Shown: positions 7,273 to 15,906, counted from the first letter of the stretch. The stretch is DNA of 22,329 nucleotides from Gemmatimonadota bacterium (GCA_030598525.1 JAUVPT010000004.1:1-22329); one strand, 5' to 3'. The notes: a model not told the origin generated them from the letters alone. Numbers and translations are program-made.

Positions 7273-7875
7273 ATGGCCATCCTTCCACAGGACCAGCGCC
7301 AACAGGTCATGCTGTTCGTGATCATTCTGGCGATCGCCGCAGGGGCGCTGTTCTACAACTTCGTCTACAGCACGGGGGTTACGGAGCTCGTCGACCTGTC
7401 GGACCGCGTCGAAGACCTTGAAACCCAGAACCAGATCGCTGAGACCCGGGTCGGCAACCTGCAGGAGCTTCGCGACCGAATCAGTCTCTCCGAGACCCAA
7501 TTCGACCTTGTCGAGCGCCTGGTGCCGTCGAACGCCGAGGTTCCGGCGATTTACGAGGCCATCGCCACGGAGAGCCAGGCCCTCGATCTGCGCCTGATCA
7601 ACGTGGAGCCGAGTCTCCCGGAGCCCGCGGACAGTGGGGCTTATTTCTTGCGACAAGAGTGGCAAATGCAGGTGCAGGGGGACTACCACTCGCTGGCCGA
7701 GTTCCTGACTCGTGTGGCTTCGTTCGATCGCATCGTACGTCCCCACATTACGCAGGTGAGCCCGGTTGGGGAGACGCCAAGTGGCCGGCAACTGGTGCTG
7801 GCCACGTTTGGATTGGAGACGTACGTGCTGGCTCCCGAGCGGGCGCGGGCGGAAAGCGAGGAAGGCGGCGAATGA
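7273..7875 (+). CDS. pilO: Type IV pilus assembly protein PilO
   Basis: A 200-residue partner of PilN with the same layout: a short cytoplasmic tail, one membrane helix (about 12-32), a coiled coil (about 38-75) and a periplasmic ferredoxin-like domain containing VPAIYEAIATESQALDL and a YHSLAEFLTRVASFDRIV segment that is typical of PilO. PilN and PilO heterodimerise and connect the inner-membrane platform to PilP and the secretin. The C-terminal tail is acidic (residues about 190-200). The ATG is 9 nt after a good GGAGGG Shine-Dalgarno sequence. Its stop overlaps the start of the next gene (ATGA). Confidence 0.93.
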   Translation: MAILPQDQRQQVMLFVIILAIAAGALFYNFVYSTGVTELVDLSDRVEDLETQNQIAETRVGNLQELRDRISLSETQFDLVERLVPSNAEVPAIYEAIATESQALDLRLINVEPSLPEPADSGAYFLRQEWQMQVQGDYHSLAEFLTRVASFDRIVRPHITQVSPVGETPSGRQLVLATFGLETYVLAPERARAESEEGGE

Positions 7876-8312
7876 GAGTGCGCGCGCTGATGGCCGTGGC
7901 CCTTGTTCTGCTGGTAGCACCAGGGCTGAAGGCCCAGGAACGCGAGCAGGATCCCCCGACCGAGGTGGATCGGGCGCAGACCGCTCCGACATTGGAGCGC
8001 GAGACGTTTTCCTATGTCGCCGGAGGAAGACGGGATCCGTTCCGGCCGCTTGAAGCAGGCGATGAGCTCGGACCCCGATTCGAGGATCTCGAGCTCAGCG
8101 GGATCATATACGGCGCCCAGGCTGGCAGCGTGATCGTGCTCGTGGATCGGTCCACGCAGCGACGGTACCGCATCTGGGAGGGCGACATGGTGGGCGGCGC
8201 GCAATTGCTGGAAGTGACGCCGGACGAGGCGGTCTTCGTGGTCACCGTCTTCGGCGTGAGCAGGCAGGAGACGCTGCGTCTGAAGAACATGGACAAGGAG
8301 CAGGGCGGATGA
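7872..8312 (+). CDS. pilP: PilP-like type IV pilus assembly protein
   Basis: A 146-residue secreted protein. The ATG overlaps the pilO stop, which fixes the start; the open frame extends upstream but only as a shadow of pilO. Residues 1-22 are a signal peptide (basic MRVR, hydrophobic core, LKAQ end). The mature part has GGRRDPFRPL (51-60), the RDPF signature of PilP, then a beta-rich domain (LSGIIYGAQAGSVIVLVD, RRYRIWEGDMVGG) matching the PilP homology domain that contacts the secretin N0 region. Classical PilP is a lipoprotein, but no cysteine occurs anywhere in this protein, so it cannot be lipid-anchored that way. Position between pilO and pilQ supports the name. Confidence 0.85.
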   Translation: MRVRALMAVALVLLVAPGLKAQEREQDPPTEVDRAQTAPTLERETFSYVAGGRRDPFRPLEAGDELGPRFEDLELSGIIYGAQAGSVIVLVDRSTQRRYRIWEGDMVGGAQLLEVTPDEAVFVVTVFGVSRQETLRLKNMDKEQGG

Positions 8313-10036
8313 TCGGCAAACAGGTCCTCGCGACCCTTCTGGCTGGCCTGTGGGCCGTTGCGCCCGCGGGACGAGTGCAGGAGGTCCGAATCTCCTCTTC
8401 CGGAGATGAGACCGAGATCGCCGTCATCACGAACGGCGATGTGGAAATCCGGGATTTCATCCTCAGGGACCCGGCCCGGCTGATTCTCGACGTGCACGGA
8501 GCGGTCAACGAGCTTCCGGAAGGTACTTTCGAAGGGATTGGCCGCGGCGGTGTCGTGCGACTGAGGAGCAGCCAGTTCAGAGACGATGTCGTACGCCTGG
8601 TCTTCGATCTTGCGCGGCCCGCGAACTATCACACGGCTGACGATGGGGAGCGCTATACGGTCCGTTTCGCGAATCCGGGTGGCACGTTCGAGCCATGGAG
8701 CAGCAAATCCGTGATGGCTGGAACCGTCGCCATGCTGGACCGCGTACCCGAGCCGACGAGGGCCCCGGCCCGCCGCACGATGTCCCCCGCCGTTTCCCAG
8801 GACGGGACCGGCCTCGAACGGATCACGGTTGTCTACGACAGCGCGAGCATGCTCGAGGTGTTGGCCGGATTCGCCGAGTTCGCCGGAGTGTCGATCGTCC
8901 CGAGCGCCGATGCCGCGGCGATGAACGTGCAGGGTGTGGATATCCGCGACCAACGCTGGGACGTAGCCCTGGACGCCATTCTGGCCTCACAAGGGTTGGG
9001 TTGGAGGCTGCAGTCCGAAGGGATCCTCATCGTCGACAAGCTCGAGGGTATTCGGGCCCGGGACACGCTGCAGACGGAGACCCGGGTCTTCAGGATCAAT
9101 TACGCCTCGGCTGATTCCGTCGCCTCCACGCTCGAGCGCCTTGCCACGCCGGGCCGTGGTCAGGTCGTTCCGTACCTCGGAGCCAACTCCGTGATCGTGA
9201 CGGACGCTCCCTCGGTCGTGGCGCGCATGGACAGCTTGATCCGCAACCTGGATGTGAGAACCAAGCAGGTGTCGATCGACTCCAAGATCATCTTCGTGGA
9301 TCGCACGGACGTGATGGAACTGGGGATCATTTACGACCTCAAGGACATGCAGGGGAACTCGATCAACGATGTGATCGGCGTTCCCGATCCGCTGAACCCG
9401 GGCGAGATCACGAACGAGACCCTCGTGGATCTTGGCGGAAACTCGGTCGCCGTTCTGGCCAACGCGAACGATCGCGTCCTGGCGCCATCTCTGGAGATCC
9501 TGGCGTCCGTAGCGTTTGGTGATTTTTCGCTGTCCGCGTGGCTCCAGGCCCTCGAACAGCACAAGCTTTCCGACGTTCAGGCCGCGCCCACGATTCAGGT
9601 AGTGGACAATCACCACGCCCGGATCCAGGTCGGTGAGAAGACGCCGGTGCGTGTACTGGATGCGGGTACCGGGAATGCCCAGGCGCAGGCGACGGTGCAG
9701 TACGAGGATACGGGTATCATTCTCGATGTGACGCCGCACATCACGAACAACAACCAGATCCTGCTCGACGTCACGGCAGAACGGTCGGGAATCCAGACGG
9801 AGATTCCGGATATCGGTTTCACGTTCCTCAAGCAGATTGGCCAGACGCGCCTTCTGCTGGATGACGGCGAGACGATGGTGATCGGCGGCCTCACCCTGAG
9901 CCAGGTGGATCGGACCGAAACCGGGATCCCACTTCTCATGGACCTGCCGGTCATCGGTGCGCTGTTCCGCACGACCAAGAACTCGGAGCGGAAGACGGAT
10001 CTGATCATCCTGGTAACGCCCCACATCGTGGACTGA
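8309..10036 (+). CDS. pilQ: Type IV pilus secretin PilQ
   Basis: A 575-residue outer-membrane secretin. Order of parts: signal peptide (about 1-23), one AMIN domain (about 24-125) that in relatives binds peptidoglycan, a Pro/Arg-rich linker (about 135-170), an STN/N0 domain (about 172-246), an N1 (NolW-type) domain (about 258-335) and the secretin channel domain (about 335-575). The end shows the family signatures: VQYEDTGIILDVTPHIT, the LLLDDGETMVIGGL segment, IPLLMDLPVIGALFR and the terminal TDLIILVTPHIV. It is compact, with a single AMIN domain where many PilQ proteins have two. The ATG overlaps the pilP stop (ATGA). A strong intrinsic terminator lies 65 nt downstream, ending the pilus unit. 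Confidence 0.96.
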   Translation: MIGKQVLATLLAGLWAVAPAGRVQEVRISSSGDETEIAVITNGDVEIRDFILRDPARLILDVHGAVNELPEGTFEGIGRGGVVRLRSSQFRDDVVRLVFDLARPANYHTADDGERYTVRFANPGGTFEPWSSKSVMAGTVAMLDRVPEPTRAPARRTMSPAVSQDGTGLERITVVYDSASMLEVLAGFAEFAGVSIVPSADAAAMNVQGVDIRDQRWDVALDAILASQGLGWRLQSEGILIVDKLEGIRARDTLQTETRVFRINYASADSVASTLERLATPGRGQVVPYLGANSVIVTDAPSVVARMDSLIRNLDVRTKQVSIDSKIIFVDRTDVMELGIIYDLKDMQGNSINDVIGVPDPLNPGEITNETLVDLGGNSVAVLANANDRVLAPSLEILASVAFGDFSLSAWLQALEQHKLSDVQAAPTIQVVDNHHARIQVGEKTPVRVLDAGTGNAQAQATVQYEDTGIILDVTPHITNNNQILLDVTAERSGIQTEIPDIGFTFLKQIGQTRLLLDDGETMVIGGLTLSQVDRTETGIPLLMDLPVIGALFRTTKNSERKTDLIILVTPHIVD

Positions 10037-10100
10037 GCAGAAGGGGCACGCCCGGGGCGGGCCGCCTTGCCGGTGGCCCCGAGACTGGATGCTGAGGTAG

Positions 10101-10140
10101 ACGCGGGGCCGGGACGATTCCCGGCCCCGCGTTTTGCGTT
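10101..10140 (+). terminator. Intrinsic terminator after pilQ
   Basis: A perfect 14-bp GC-rich stem (10101-10114 pairing with 10119-10132) closes on the tetraloop CGAT and is followed by a T-rich tail (TTTGCGTT). It is the clearest terminator in the window and separates the pilus unit from aroC. The remainder of the 165-nt gap holds only GC-rich sequence before it and the aroC leader after it. Confidence 0.88.
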
Positions 10141-10154
10141 TCGTCTGACCGCCG

Positions 10155-10160
10155 TATACT
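10155..10160 (+). promoter_or_regulatory. Candidate -10 box for aroC
   Basis: TATACT matches five of six -10 positions and lies 41 nt before the aroC start, immediately behind the pilQ terminator. The -35 region falls in the terminator tail; TTGCGT (10134-10139, 15-nt spacer) is only a half match. The position is right for a fresh start of transcription of aroC-aroK. Confidence 0.45.
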
Positions 10161-10190
10161 GCAGGCCGTTTCACCGAGGGCACCGTCCAT

Positions 10191-10196
10191 GGAAGG
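10191..10196 (+). promoter_or_regulatory. Ribosome binding site of aroC
   Basis: GGAAGG, 5 nt before the ATG at 10202. It selects that start over upstream in-frame codons back to 10067, which would place the terminator inside the gene. Confidence 0.75.
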
Positions 10197-10201
10197 CCGC
10201 C

Positions 10202-11407
10202 ATGCTCCAGCACATACGATTCACGACCGCCGGTGAGTCTCACGGCAAGGGGACGCTCGTCATCCTGGAAGGTGTGCCCGCCGGTCTTCCGATTACCCCG
10301 GAGGACATTGCCCGAGACCTGGCCCGCCGACAGCTCGGCTACGGTCGGGGCGGGCGGATGGCGATCGAGAAGGACGCCGGGGAGTTTCTTTCCGGGGTCC
10401 GACTCGGAGAGACACTGGGCTCCCCCGTCGCCATCTGGATCCGCAACCGTGACCACTCGAACTGGGAAGTCGCGATGTCGGTGGACGCCCGGCCCGGGGC
10501 CGGCGAGGAGGAGCTCCGCCGGGTCTTTCTGCCGCGGCCGGGCCACGCCGACCTCGTGGGAATGCTGAAGTATGATCGGGCGGATGCCCGGGATATCCTC
10601 GAAAGGTCGAGCGCCCGGGAAACGTCGGCTCGCGTAGCCGCCGGCGCGGTGGCGCGCCGCTTTCTGGCTGAACTGGGCGTGTCGATCGGCAGTCACGTGA
10701 CCCGGATCGGAGCGGAGGCCGCGGACCGGACCGAAGAGTGGCCCACTGACCTCAACGAGACGTCCGATGCCTCCGAGCTTCGGTGCCTCGACCCCTCGGT
10801 TGAAGAACGGATGAAGGAGGCGATCGACGCGGCCCGGGAAGCCGGGGACACCCTGGGGGGCGAGTTCGAAGTGATCGCGACGGGCCTGCCCGTCGGCCTC
10901 GGGAGCCACGTCTCATGGGATCGGCGTCTCGACGGACGACTGGCAGGGGCCCTGATGTCGATCCAAGCCATGAAGGGCGTGGAGATCGGTCTCGGTTTCG
11001 AGGCGGCCCGACGACGGGGCTCCGCCGTGCACGACGAGATCAAGGCCGACCCGCAGCGGGATCGCACGGGCGGGTTTCGCCGAACCGGCAATCATGCGGG
11101 AGGATTGGAGGGTGGAACGACCACCGGAGAGCCCCTGGTCGCCCGGGTGGCGATGAAGCCTCTCAGCTCGCTCACCCGGCCTCTGACCAGCGTCGACGTT
11201 CGAACGGGTGAGGCCACCGGTGCCGCGCGGGAGCGAAGCGACGTGTGTGCCGTCCCGGCCGCGGCCGTGGTTGGAGAGGCCATGCTTGCGCTGGTCCTGG
11301 CCGATGCGATCGCGGAGAAGTTCGGAGGAGACTCGCTCGGCGAGACGCGGGCCAACCTCGAAGCCTACCTGGAACGGGCTGGCGAGCGAGCCCGGCGCTG
11401 GGAATGA
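10202..11407 (+). CDS. aroC: Chorismate synthase AroC
   Basis: A 401-residue enzyme that converts 5-enolpyruvylshikimate-3-phosphate to chorismate with reduced FMN, the last step of the shikimate pathway. Motifs seen: GESHG (11-15), QLGYGRGGRM with the conserved basic patch, RPGHADL (112-118), DARDILERSSARETSARVAAG (residues about 128-148, the family signature; an essential Arg cluster) and RSDVCAVPAAAV (345-356). The length and the ~10-residue longer form resemble chorismate synthases of Gram-positive and deep-branching bacteria rather than the ~360-residue enterobacterial type. The start is fixed by a Shine-Dalgarno sequence and by alignment of the first residues with the family. Its stop overlaps aroK (ATGA). 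Confidence 0.97.
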   Translation: MLQHIRFTTAGESHGKGTLVILEGVPAGLPITPEDIARDLARRQLGYGRGGRMAIEKDAGEFLSGVRLGETLGSPVAIWIRNRDHSNWEVAMSVDARPGAGEEELRRVFLPRPGHADLVGMLKYDRADARDILERSSARETSARVAAGAVARRFLAELGVSIGSHVTRIGAEAADRTEEWPTDLNETSDASELRCLDPSVEERMKEAIDAAREAGDTLGGEFEVIATGLPVGLGSHVSWDRRLDGRLAGALMSIQAMKGVEIGLGFEAARRRGSAVHDEIKADPQRDRTGGFRRTGNHAGGLEGGTTTGEPLVARVAMKPLSSLTRPLTSVDVRTGEATGAARERSDVCAVPAAAVVGEAMLALVLADAIAEKFGGDSLGETRANLEAYLERAGERARRWE

Positions 11408-11943
11408 AGCAACCCGCGGGGCCGATCGTCCTGGTCGGGTTGAGCGGAGCCGGAAAGACGGTCGTGGGCCGCCTTCTCGCCCAGCATCTCACATGGGCCT
11501 TTCTGGACCTCGACTCGGAAGTGGAGCGCGTCGCCGGCTGCTCGATAGCCGACCTGTTCGCCCGTGGCGGTGAGCAGGCTTTCCGCGACCTCGAGGACCA
11601 GGTGACGCGTTCGGCGTCCGTCGATTCGGGGACTGTCGTGTCCACCGGCGGGGGCTGGATGGACCGCCCCGAGTTGCGCGAGATGTGGCCGGACTCCGTT
11701 CGTATCTGGCTTCGTGTCGAGCCTGGCAGCGCGCTGTCCAGACTTGCGCGAGAACGCTCCACTCGCCCTCTTCTGGCGGGTCCGGACCCGGAGTCCGAGC
11801 TTCGGCGACTGCTCGCTGGCCGGCTTCCGGCCTACCGACTGGCCGAGATCACGGTGCGGACGGACGGGCTGGCGCCCGAGGCCGTGGTGGCCGCCATACT
11901 GGACAGACTCGCTGAGGCGGGCCAACGCCCCGCCACACCCTAA
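11404..11943 (+). CDS. aroK: Shikimate kinase AroK
   Basis: A 179-residue cytoplasmic kinase that phosphorylates shikimate at the 3-hydroxyl with ATP. It has the P-loop GLSGAGKT (12-19), LDLDSEVE (34-41) with the shikimate-binding aspartate, the FARGGEQAFRDLE segment (52-64) with the substrate-contacting Arg61, STGGGW (80-85) and the lid region ERSTRPLLAG (about 115-124). The ATG overlaps the end of aroC, so the two shikimate-pathway enzymes are translationally coupled; aroB, a common neighbour, is not present. The start could be read further upstream in frame, but that would overlap aroC by about 160 nt. Confidence 0.95.
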   Translation: MKQPAGPIVLVGLSGAGKTVVGRLLAQHLTWAFLDLDSEVERVAGCSIADLFARGGEQAFRDLEDQVTRSASVDSGTVVSTGGGWMDRPELREMWPDSVRIWLRVEPGSALSRLARERSTRPLLAGPDPESELRRLLAGRLPAYRLAEITVRTDGLAPEAVVAAILDRLAEAGQRPATP

Positions 11944-11962
11944 CGTTTCGCACTGGAAATCG

Positions 11963-14536
11963 ATGTCGAGCTCCAAGAAGGCCAAGCACCTGGTCATCGT
12001 CGAGTCGCCCAAGAAGGCGCGACTCCTGGGCCAGTATCTCGGAGATGACTATGTCGTCGAGGCTTCGGTTGGCCACGTCGTGGACCTCCCCAAGAAAGGC
12101 CTCGCCGTGGACGTGGACAACGGCTATGAGCCGGAGTTCGTGACGGTCCGAGGCAAGGGGAAGGTGCTCGACCAGCTGAAAAAGCAGGCGAAGGGGGCCG
12201 AGGACATCCTGATCGCCACGGACCCGGACCGCGAAGGGGAGGCGATCGGATATCACATCGCGGTCAAACTGGGCTACGACAAGGATGACGGCCGGCGGTT
12301 TCGGCGTGTTCGCTTCAACGAGATCACGGCACAGGCGGTAAGAGACGCGGTCAAACAGCCGGGCGACCTGGACCTGAACCAGGTCGATGCCCAGCAGGCG
12401 AGGCGCATACTCGACCGCCTGGTGGGCTACGGCCTTTCACCGCTGCTGTGGAAGAAGATCTCTCCGGTGGACCCCATCAGCCGCACACCTCTGTCCGCCG
12501 GGCGGGTGCAGTCCGTGGCCGTTCGGTTGGTGGTGGACCGCGAGAGAGAGCGCCGAAGGTTCAGGAGCGGAGCCTGGTGGGACCTGTCCGCGACCTTTGC
12601 GCGCGAAGGGCAGGAATTCGAGGCGCAGCTGACGCAGGTAGACGACGTTCCGGTCGTGAAGGGCGCGGACTTCGATGCCGCAACAGGACAGCCCGGGAAG
12701 CCCGGTGCAGTAGCCGTGTTCGGTGAGTCCGAGGTCGAGGCGCTGCGGACACGGCTCGACGGAGTGGACTTCGAGGTGGACCAGGTCGAGTCGAAAGACA
12801 TCACCCTGAGGCCGTATCCCCCGTTCACCACGTCCACCCTGCAGCAGGAAGCGAACCGCAGGCTGAATCTCACCGTGCGACAGACCATGCAGGTAGCCCA
12901 GCGCCTGTACGAGGCGGGCCACATCACCTACATGCGGACGGATTCGGTCCACCTGTCCGGGCAGGTGATCGGCGCGGCCCGCCGAAAGGTGGAGTCGCTG
13001 TACGGCGAGGAGTACCTGAGTCCATCTCCCCGGAACTTCAAAACGAAGTCGAAGGGGGCGCAGGAGGCGCACGAAGCCATCCGGCCGGCGGGCACGTCCA
13101 TGCTGACCGCGGCTGAGCTGAGACTGGCGTCGGTGGACGGCGCCCTGTACGAGCTGATCTGGAAGCGGACCATGGCCACACAGATGGCGGATGCCAAACA
13201 GCTCAGGGTGTCGGCGTCGATCCGCGGGGCCGACGTGGAGTTCAGGGCACGAGGGAACACGCTGGTGTTCGCCGGCTTTCGGAGGGCCTATGTCGAGGGC
13301 AGCGATGATCCCGAGGCGGAGCTCGAGGACCTCGAAGTCGTTCTTCCGCCTCTCGCTTCCGGCGATTCGGTGGACACCCGCGAAATCCGGCCGGAATCCC
13401 ACGAGACTCGTCCACCGGCTCGTTACACCGATGCTTCCCTGGTCAAGGCGCTGGAGGCGGAGGGAATCGGCCGACCCTCGACGTACGCCACCATCGTGGA
13501 CACGATCCGCCAGCGCGGGTACGTCACCGGCCGCAACAAACAACTCGTGCCCACATACATCGCCTTCGCGGTCACCGGCCTGCTCGAGAGTCACTTCGAG
13601 GACCTGGTGGATCCGGGGTTTACATCGGAGATGGAGAAGGGCCTCGACGCAATTGCAGACGGTGAAGTGGACTGGCGCTCGTTCCTGGACGAGTTCTACC
13701 GGGGAGAGAACGGCTTCGAGGCCCGGCTCGAGAACCGGGCAGCGGAAATCGACCCCCGCGCCGCGTCTACACTGAGCGGGTTTGACGATCTTGGTGGGGA
13801 GCTCCGTATCGGCAGATTCGGGCCCTTCCTCGAGACCAGGGGGGACGGCGAGCCCGTCCGGGTGACGATCCCCGAGGACATCGCTCCCGCGGATCTCTCG
13901 GCTGAGAGGGCCGCGGAGCTCCTGGCGGATCGGGAGCGGGCGAACCAACCGATCGGGCAGGATCCGGCGACGGGCCTGCCGGTCTATGTCAGGACCGGCC
14001 GATTCGGTCCTTTCGTACAGCTCGGGGAGCAGACTGAGGACGGGGAAAAACCCAAACGGGCCTCGCTTTCCAAGGGCATGGGGACCGACGAGGTGACGCT
14101 CGAGATCGCCTTGAGCCTGCTTTCCCTGCCGCGTGACCTCGGTTCCCATCCGGAGGGTGGCGAGCCGGTGCGCGCCGGAATCGGTCGCTACGGGCCGTAT
14201 GTCGTCCACGACGGGGAATTCCGCTCTCTCGAGAAGACCGACGATGTGCATACCGTCACTCTGGACCGGGCCCTGGAGCTGCTCTCGCAGCCCAAGGGTG
14301 GACGGCGTCGCACGGGGGCCAAACCCCTGCGCGAGCTTGGCGCGCACCCGCACGACGGCCAACCAGTAAACCTGCTGGACGGCCGCTATGGGCCATACGT
14401 GAAGTACGGGAAGCTGAATGCCTCGCTTCCGAAGGACATGTCGCCCGATGACATCACGCTGGATCAGGCTCTCGAACTCCTGGCGGCACGGGCCGCCCGC
14501 GGGCCACGTTCCAAGGGTGGCCGGCGCAGGAAGTAG
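11963..14536 (+). CDS. topA: DNA topoisomerase I (type IA), zinc-free form
   Basis: An 857-residue enzyme that relaxes negative supercoils by single-strand passage. The Toprim domain has VIVESPKKA (11-19, catalytic Glu14) and TDPDREGE (86-93; Asp87, Asp89 and Glu91 bind Mg). The nucleophile is Tyr323 in HITYMRTDS (E. coli Tyr319). After the core, at about residue 610 on, come four C-terminal repeats each centred on GRFGPF or GRYGPY (near 618, 680, 743 and 810), as in the zinc-free tails of actinobacterial TopA. The protein contains no cysteine at all, so no zinc ribbon can form. It ends in a basic tail (SKGGRRRK). The start ATG is preceded by GGAAA only, but the first residues align with the family; an upstream in-frame extension overlaps aroK and is rejected. 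Confidence 0.97.
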   Translation: MSSSKKAKHLVIVESPKKARLLGQYLGDDYVVEASVGHVVDLPKKGLAVDVDNGYEPEFVTVRGKGKVLDQLKKQAKGAEDILIATDPDREGEAIGYHIAVKLGYDKDDGRRFRRVRFNEITAQAVRDAVKQPGDLDLNQVDAQQARRILDRLVGYGLSPLLWKKISPVDPISRTPLSAGRVQSVAVRLVVDRERERRRFRSGAWWDLSATFAREGQEFEAQLTQVDDVPVVKGADFDAATGQPGKPGAVAVFGESEVEALRTRLDGVDFEVDQVESKDITLRPYPPFTTSTLQQEANRRLNLTVRQTMQVAQRLYEAGHITYMRTDSVHLSGQVIGAARRKVESLYGEEYLSPSPRNFKTKSKGAQEAHEAIRPAGTSMLTAAELRLASVDGALYELIWKRTMATQMADAKQLRVSASIRGADVEFRARGNTLVFAGFRRAYVEGSDDPEAELEDLEVVLPPLASGDSVDTREIRPESHETRPPARYTDASLVKALEAEGIGRPSTYATIVDTIRQRGYVTGRNKQLVPTYIAFAVTGLLESHFEDLVDPGFTSEMEKGLDAIADGEVDWRSFLDEFYRGENGFEARLENRAAEIDPRAASTLSGFDDLGGELRIGRFGPFLETRGDGEPVRVTIPEDIAPADLSAERAAELLADRERANQPIGQDPATGLPVYVRTGRFGPFVQLGEQTEDGEKPKRASLSKGMGTDEVTLEIALSLLSLPRDLGSHPEGGEPVRAGIGRYGPYVVHDGEFRSLEKTDDVHTVTLDRALELLSQPKGGRRRTGAKPLRELGAHPHDGQPVNLLDGRYGPYVKYGKLNASLPKDMSPDDITLDQALELLAARAARGPRSKGGRRRK

Positions 14537-14559
14537 GGCCGGGAGCGGCGCGGATATCG

Positions 14560-15906
14560 ATGGCTGATCAACGCATCACCGTGGTTGGAGGCGGTCTCGC
14601 CGGGTCCGAAGCTGCGTGGCAGCTGGCCCGCCTCGGGCACCAGGTGGATCTGTACGAGATGCGTCCCGTGCGTCCTACCCCGGCGCACCAGACCGACCGT
14701 CTCGCGGAGATCGTCTGCACGAATTCCCTCAAGTCTGAGAACCTCGACACGCCGCACGGTCTCCTGAAGGCAGAGATGCGGACCCTTGGCTGCTTCCTGC
14801 TCGAAGTGGCGGACGAGTTCCGCGTCCCGGCCGGAAGTGCGCTGGCGGTGGATCGCCACCTCTTCGCCGAGGCCGTTACCACGAGGCTCGAGGCGGAACC
14901 CGGGATCCGGATCGTTCGTGAGGAGGTCACCGACCTTCCTCCCGCCCCCGCGATCATCGCCACCGGACCTCTCACGTCCGATGTGCTGTCGGAGGCGATC
15001 CGGGAGCGCCTGGGCACCGACGGCCTGTCCTTCTTCGATGCTATCGCCCCGATCTTCTCTCGCGAGTCGATCGACGAGAGCATCGCCTGGCTGGGATCGC
15101 GTTACGACAAAGGTGAAGCGGCGTACCTCAACTGCCCGCTCGACCAAACGCAGTACGAGGCCTTCATCGACGCGCTCCTGGACGCCGATATCCACGAGGG
15201 CCACGATTGGGAGAACGTGCCCTACTTCGAAGGTTGTCTGCCGATCGAAGTGATGGCACGGCGCGGACGGGACACGCTCCGCTTCGGTCCCATGCGGCCC
15301 GTCGGGCTGAACGACCCGGAGACGGGTCTCAGGCACCACGCCGTGGTCCAGCTCAGGGCTGAGGACCTGCGGGGCCGCATGTGGAATCTGGTGGGCTTTC
15401 AAACCCGTCTCAGACGCGGCGAGCAGGAACGGGTGTTTCGTATGATTCCCGGGCTGGGAGAGGCAGAGTTTCTCAGACACGGCTCGATTCACCGAAACGC
15501 CTACCTCTGCTTCCCGAGGGCGCTCTCTCCGCACGGAGGGCTGCCCACGGAGCCGAAGCTGCTGTTCTCCGGGCAGCTCACCGGGGTGGAGGGCTATACT
15601 GAATCGATCGCCAGCGGTCTGTTGGCGGCGCTCAACGTCGATCGAATGGAGGGAGGATCGGATCCAGTGCTCCCGCCTTCGACCACGATGCTGGGCGGTC
15701 TGTACCGATTCCTGCGCGAAGCGAATCCCGATCACTTCCAGCCGATGAACGCGAACTTCGGTCTACTGGATCCGCTGGAGGAGAAGGTGCGCGGAGGGAA
15801 GAGGAAACGAAGGGCCGCGTATTCCGCCAGGGCGCTTGCAGATATCCAGCGCTGGGCCGACGCGTACTGTCCGAATCCGGGCGACCGGAAGCCAGCGAAC
15901 CCGTGA
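14560..15906 (+). CDS. trmFO: tRNA m5U54 methyltransferase, folate/FAD-dependent (TrmFO)
   Basis: A 448-residue flavoprotein that makes 5-methyluridine at tRNA position 54, taking the methylene group from 5,10-methylenetetrahydrofolate rather than from SAM. The N-terminus has the FAD dinucleotide motif VVGGGLAGSEAAW (8-20), then the family marker VCTNSLKSE (52-60). Cys53 and Cys226 (in EGCLPIEVMA) fall at exactly the positions of the two catalytic cysteines reported for the Bacillus enzyme. C-terminal landmarks are FSGQLTGVEGYTESIASGLLA and GLYRFLREANPDHFQPMNANFGLL. It lies 23 nt after topA and its stop overlaps the GTG of xerC. The usual length is about 435-450. Confidence 0.96.
   Translation: MADQRITVVGGGLAGSEAAWQLARLGHQVDLYEMRPVRPTPAHQTDRLAEIVCTNSLKSENLDTPHGLLKAEMRTLGCFLLEVADEFRVPAGSALAVDRHLFAEAVTTRLEAEPGIRIVREEVTDLPPAPAIIATGPLTSDVLSEAIRERLGTDGLSFFDAIAPIFSRESIDESIAWLGSRYDKGEAAYLNCPLDQTQYEAFIDALLDADIHEGHDWENVPYFEGCLPIEVMARRGRDTLRFGPMRPVGLNDPETGLRHHAVVQLRAEDLRGRMWNLVGFQTRLRRGEQERVFRMIPGLGEAEFLRHGSIHRNAYLCFPRALSPHGGLPTEPKLLFSGQLTGVEGYTESIASGLLAALNVDRMEGGSDPVLPPSTTMLGGLYRFLREANPDHFQPMNANFGLLDPLEEKVRGGKRKRRAAYSARALADIQRWADAYCPNPGDRKPANP

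Noticed and set aside
10067..10201. Upstream in-frame extension of aroC
   Set aside because: It would translate through the intrinsic terminator and the -10 box, and the family N-terminus begins at 10202 behind a Shine-Dalgarno sequence.
8987..10909. A 640-codon open frame on the - strand across pilQ and aroC
   Set aside because: It runs through two certain genes and the terminator between them. The translation has no membrane, catalytic or repeat pattern.
11714..11962. Upstream in-frame extension of topA
   Set aside because: It overlaps aroK by more than 200 nt and encodes sequence not seen in TopA proteins; the family N-terminus begins at 11963.
12437..14362. A 641-codon open frame on the - strand inside topA
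   Set aside because: It mirrors a fully recognisable TopA, and long antisense frames are expected in high-GC DNA. Its translation has no recognisable domain and is rich in Arg, His and Gly, as shadow frames are.
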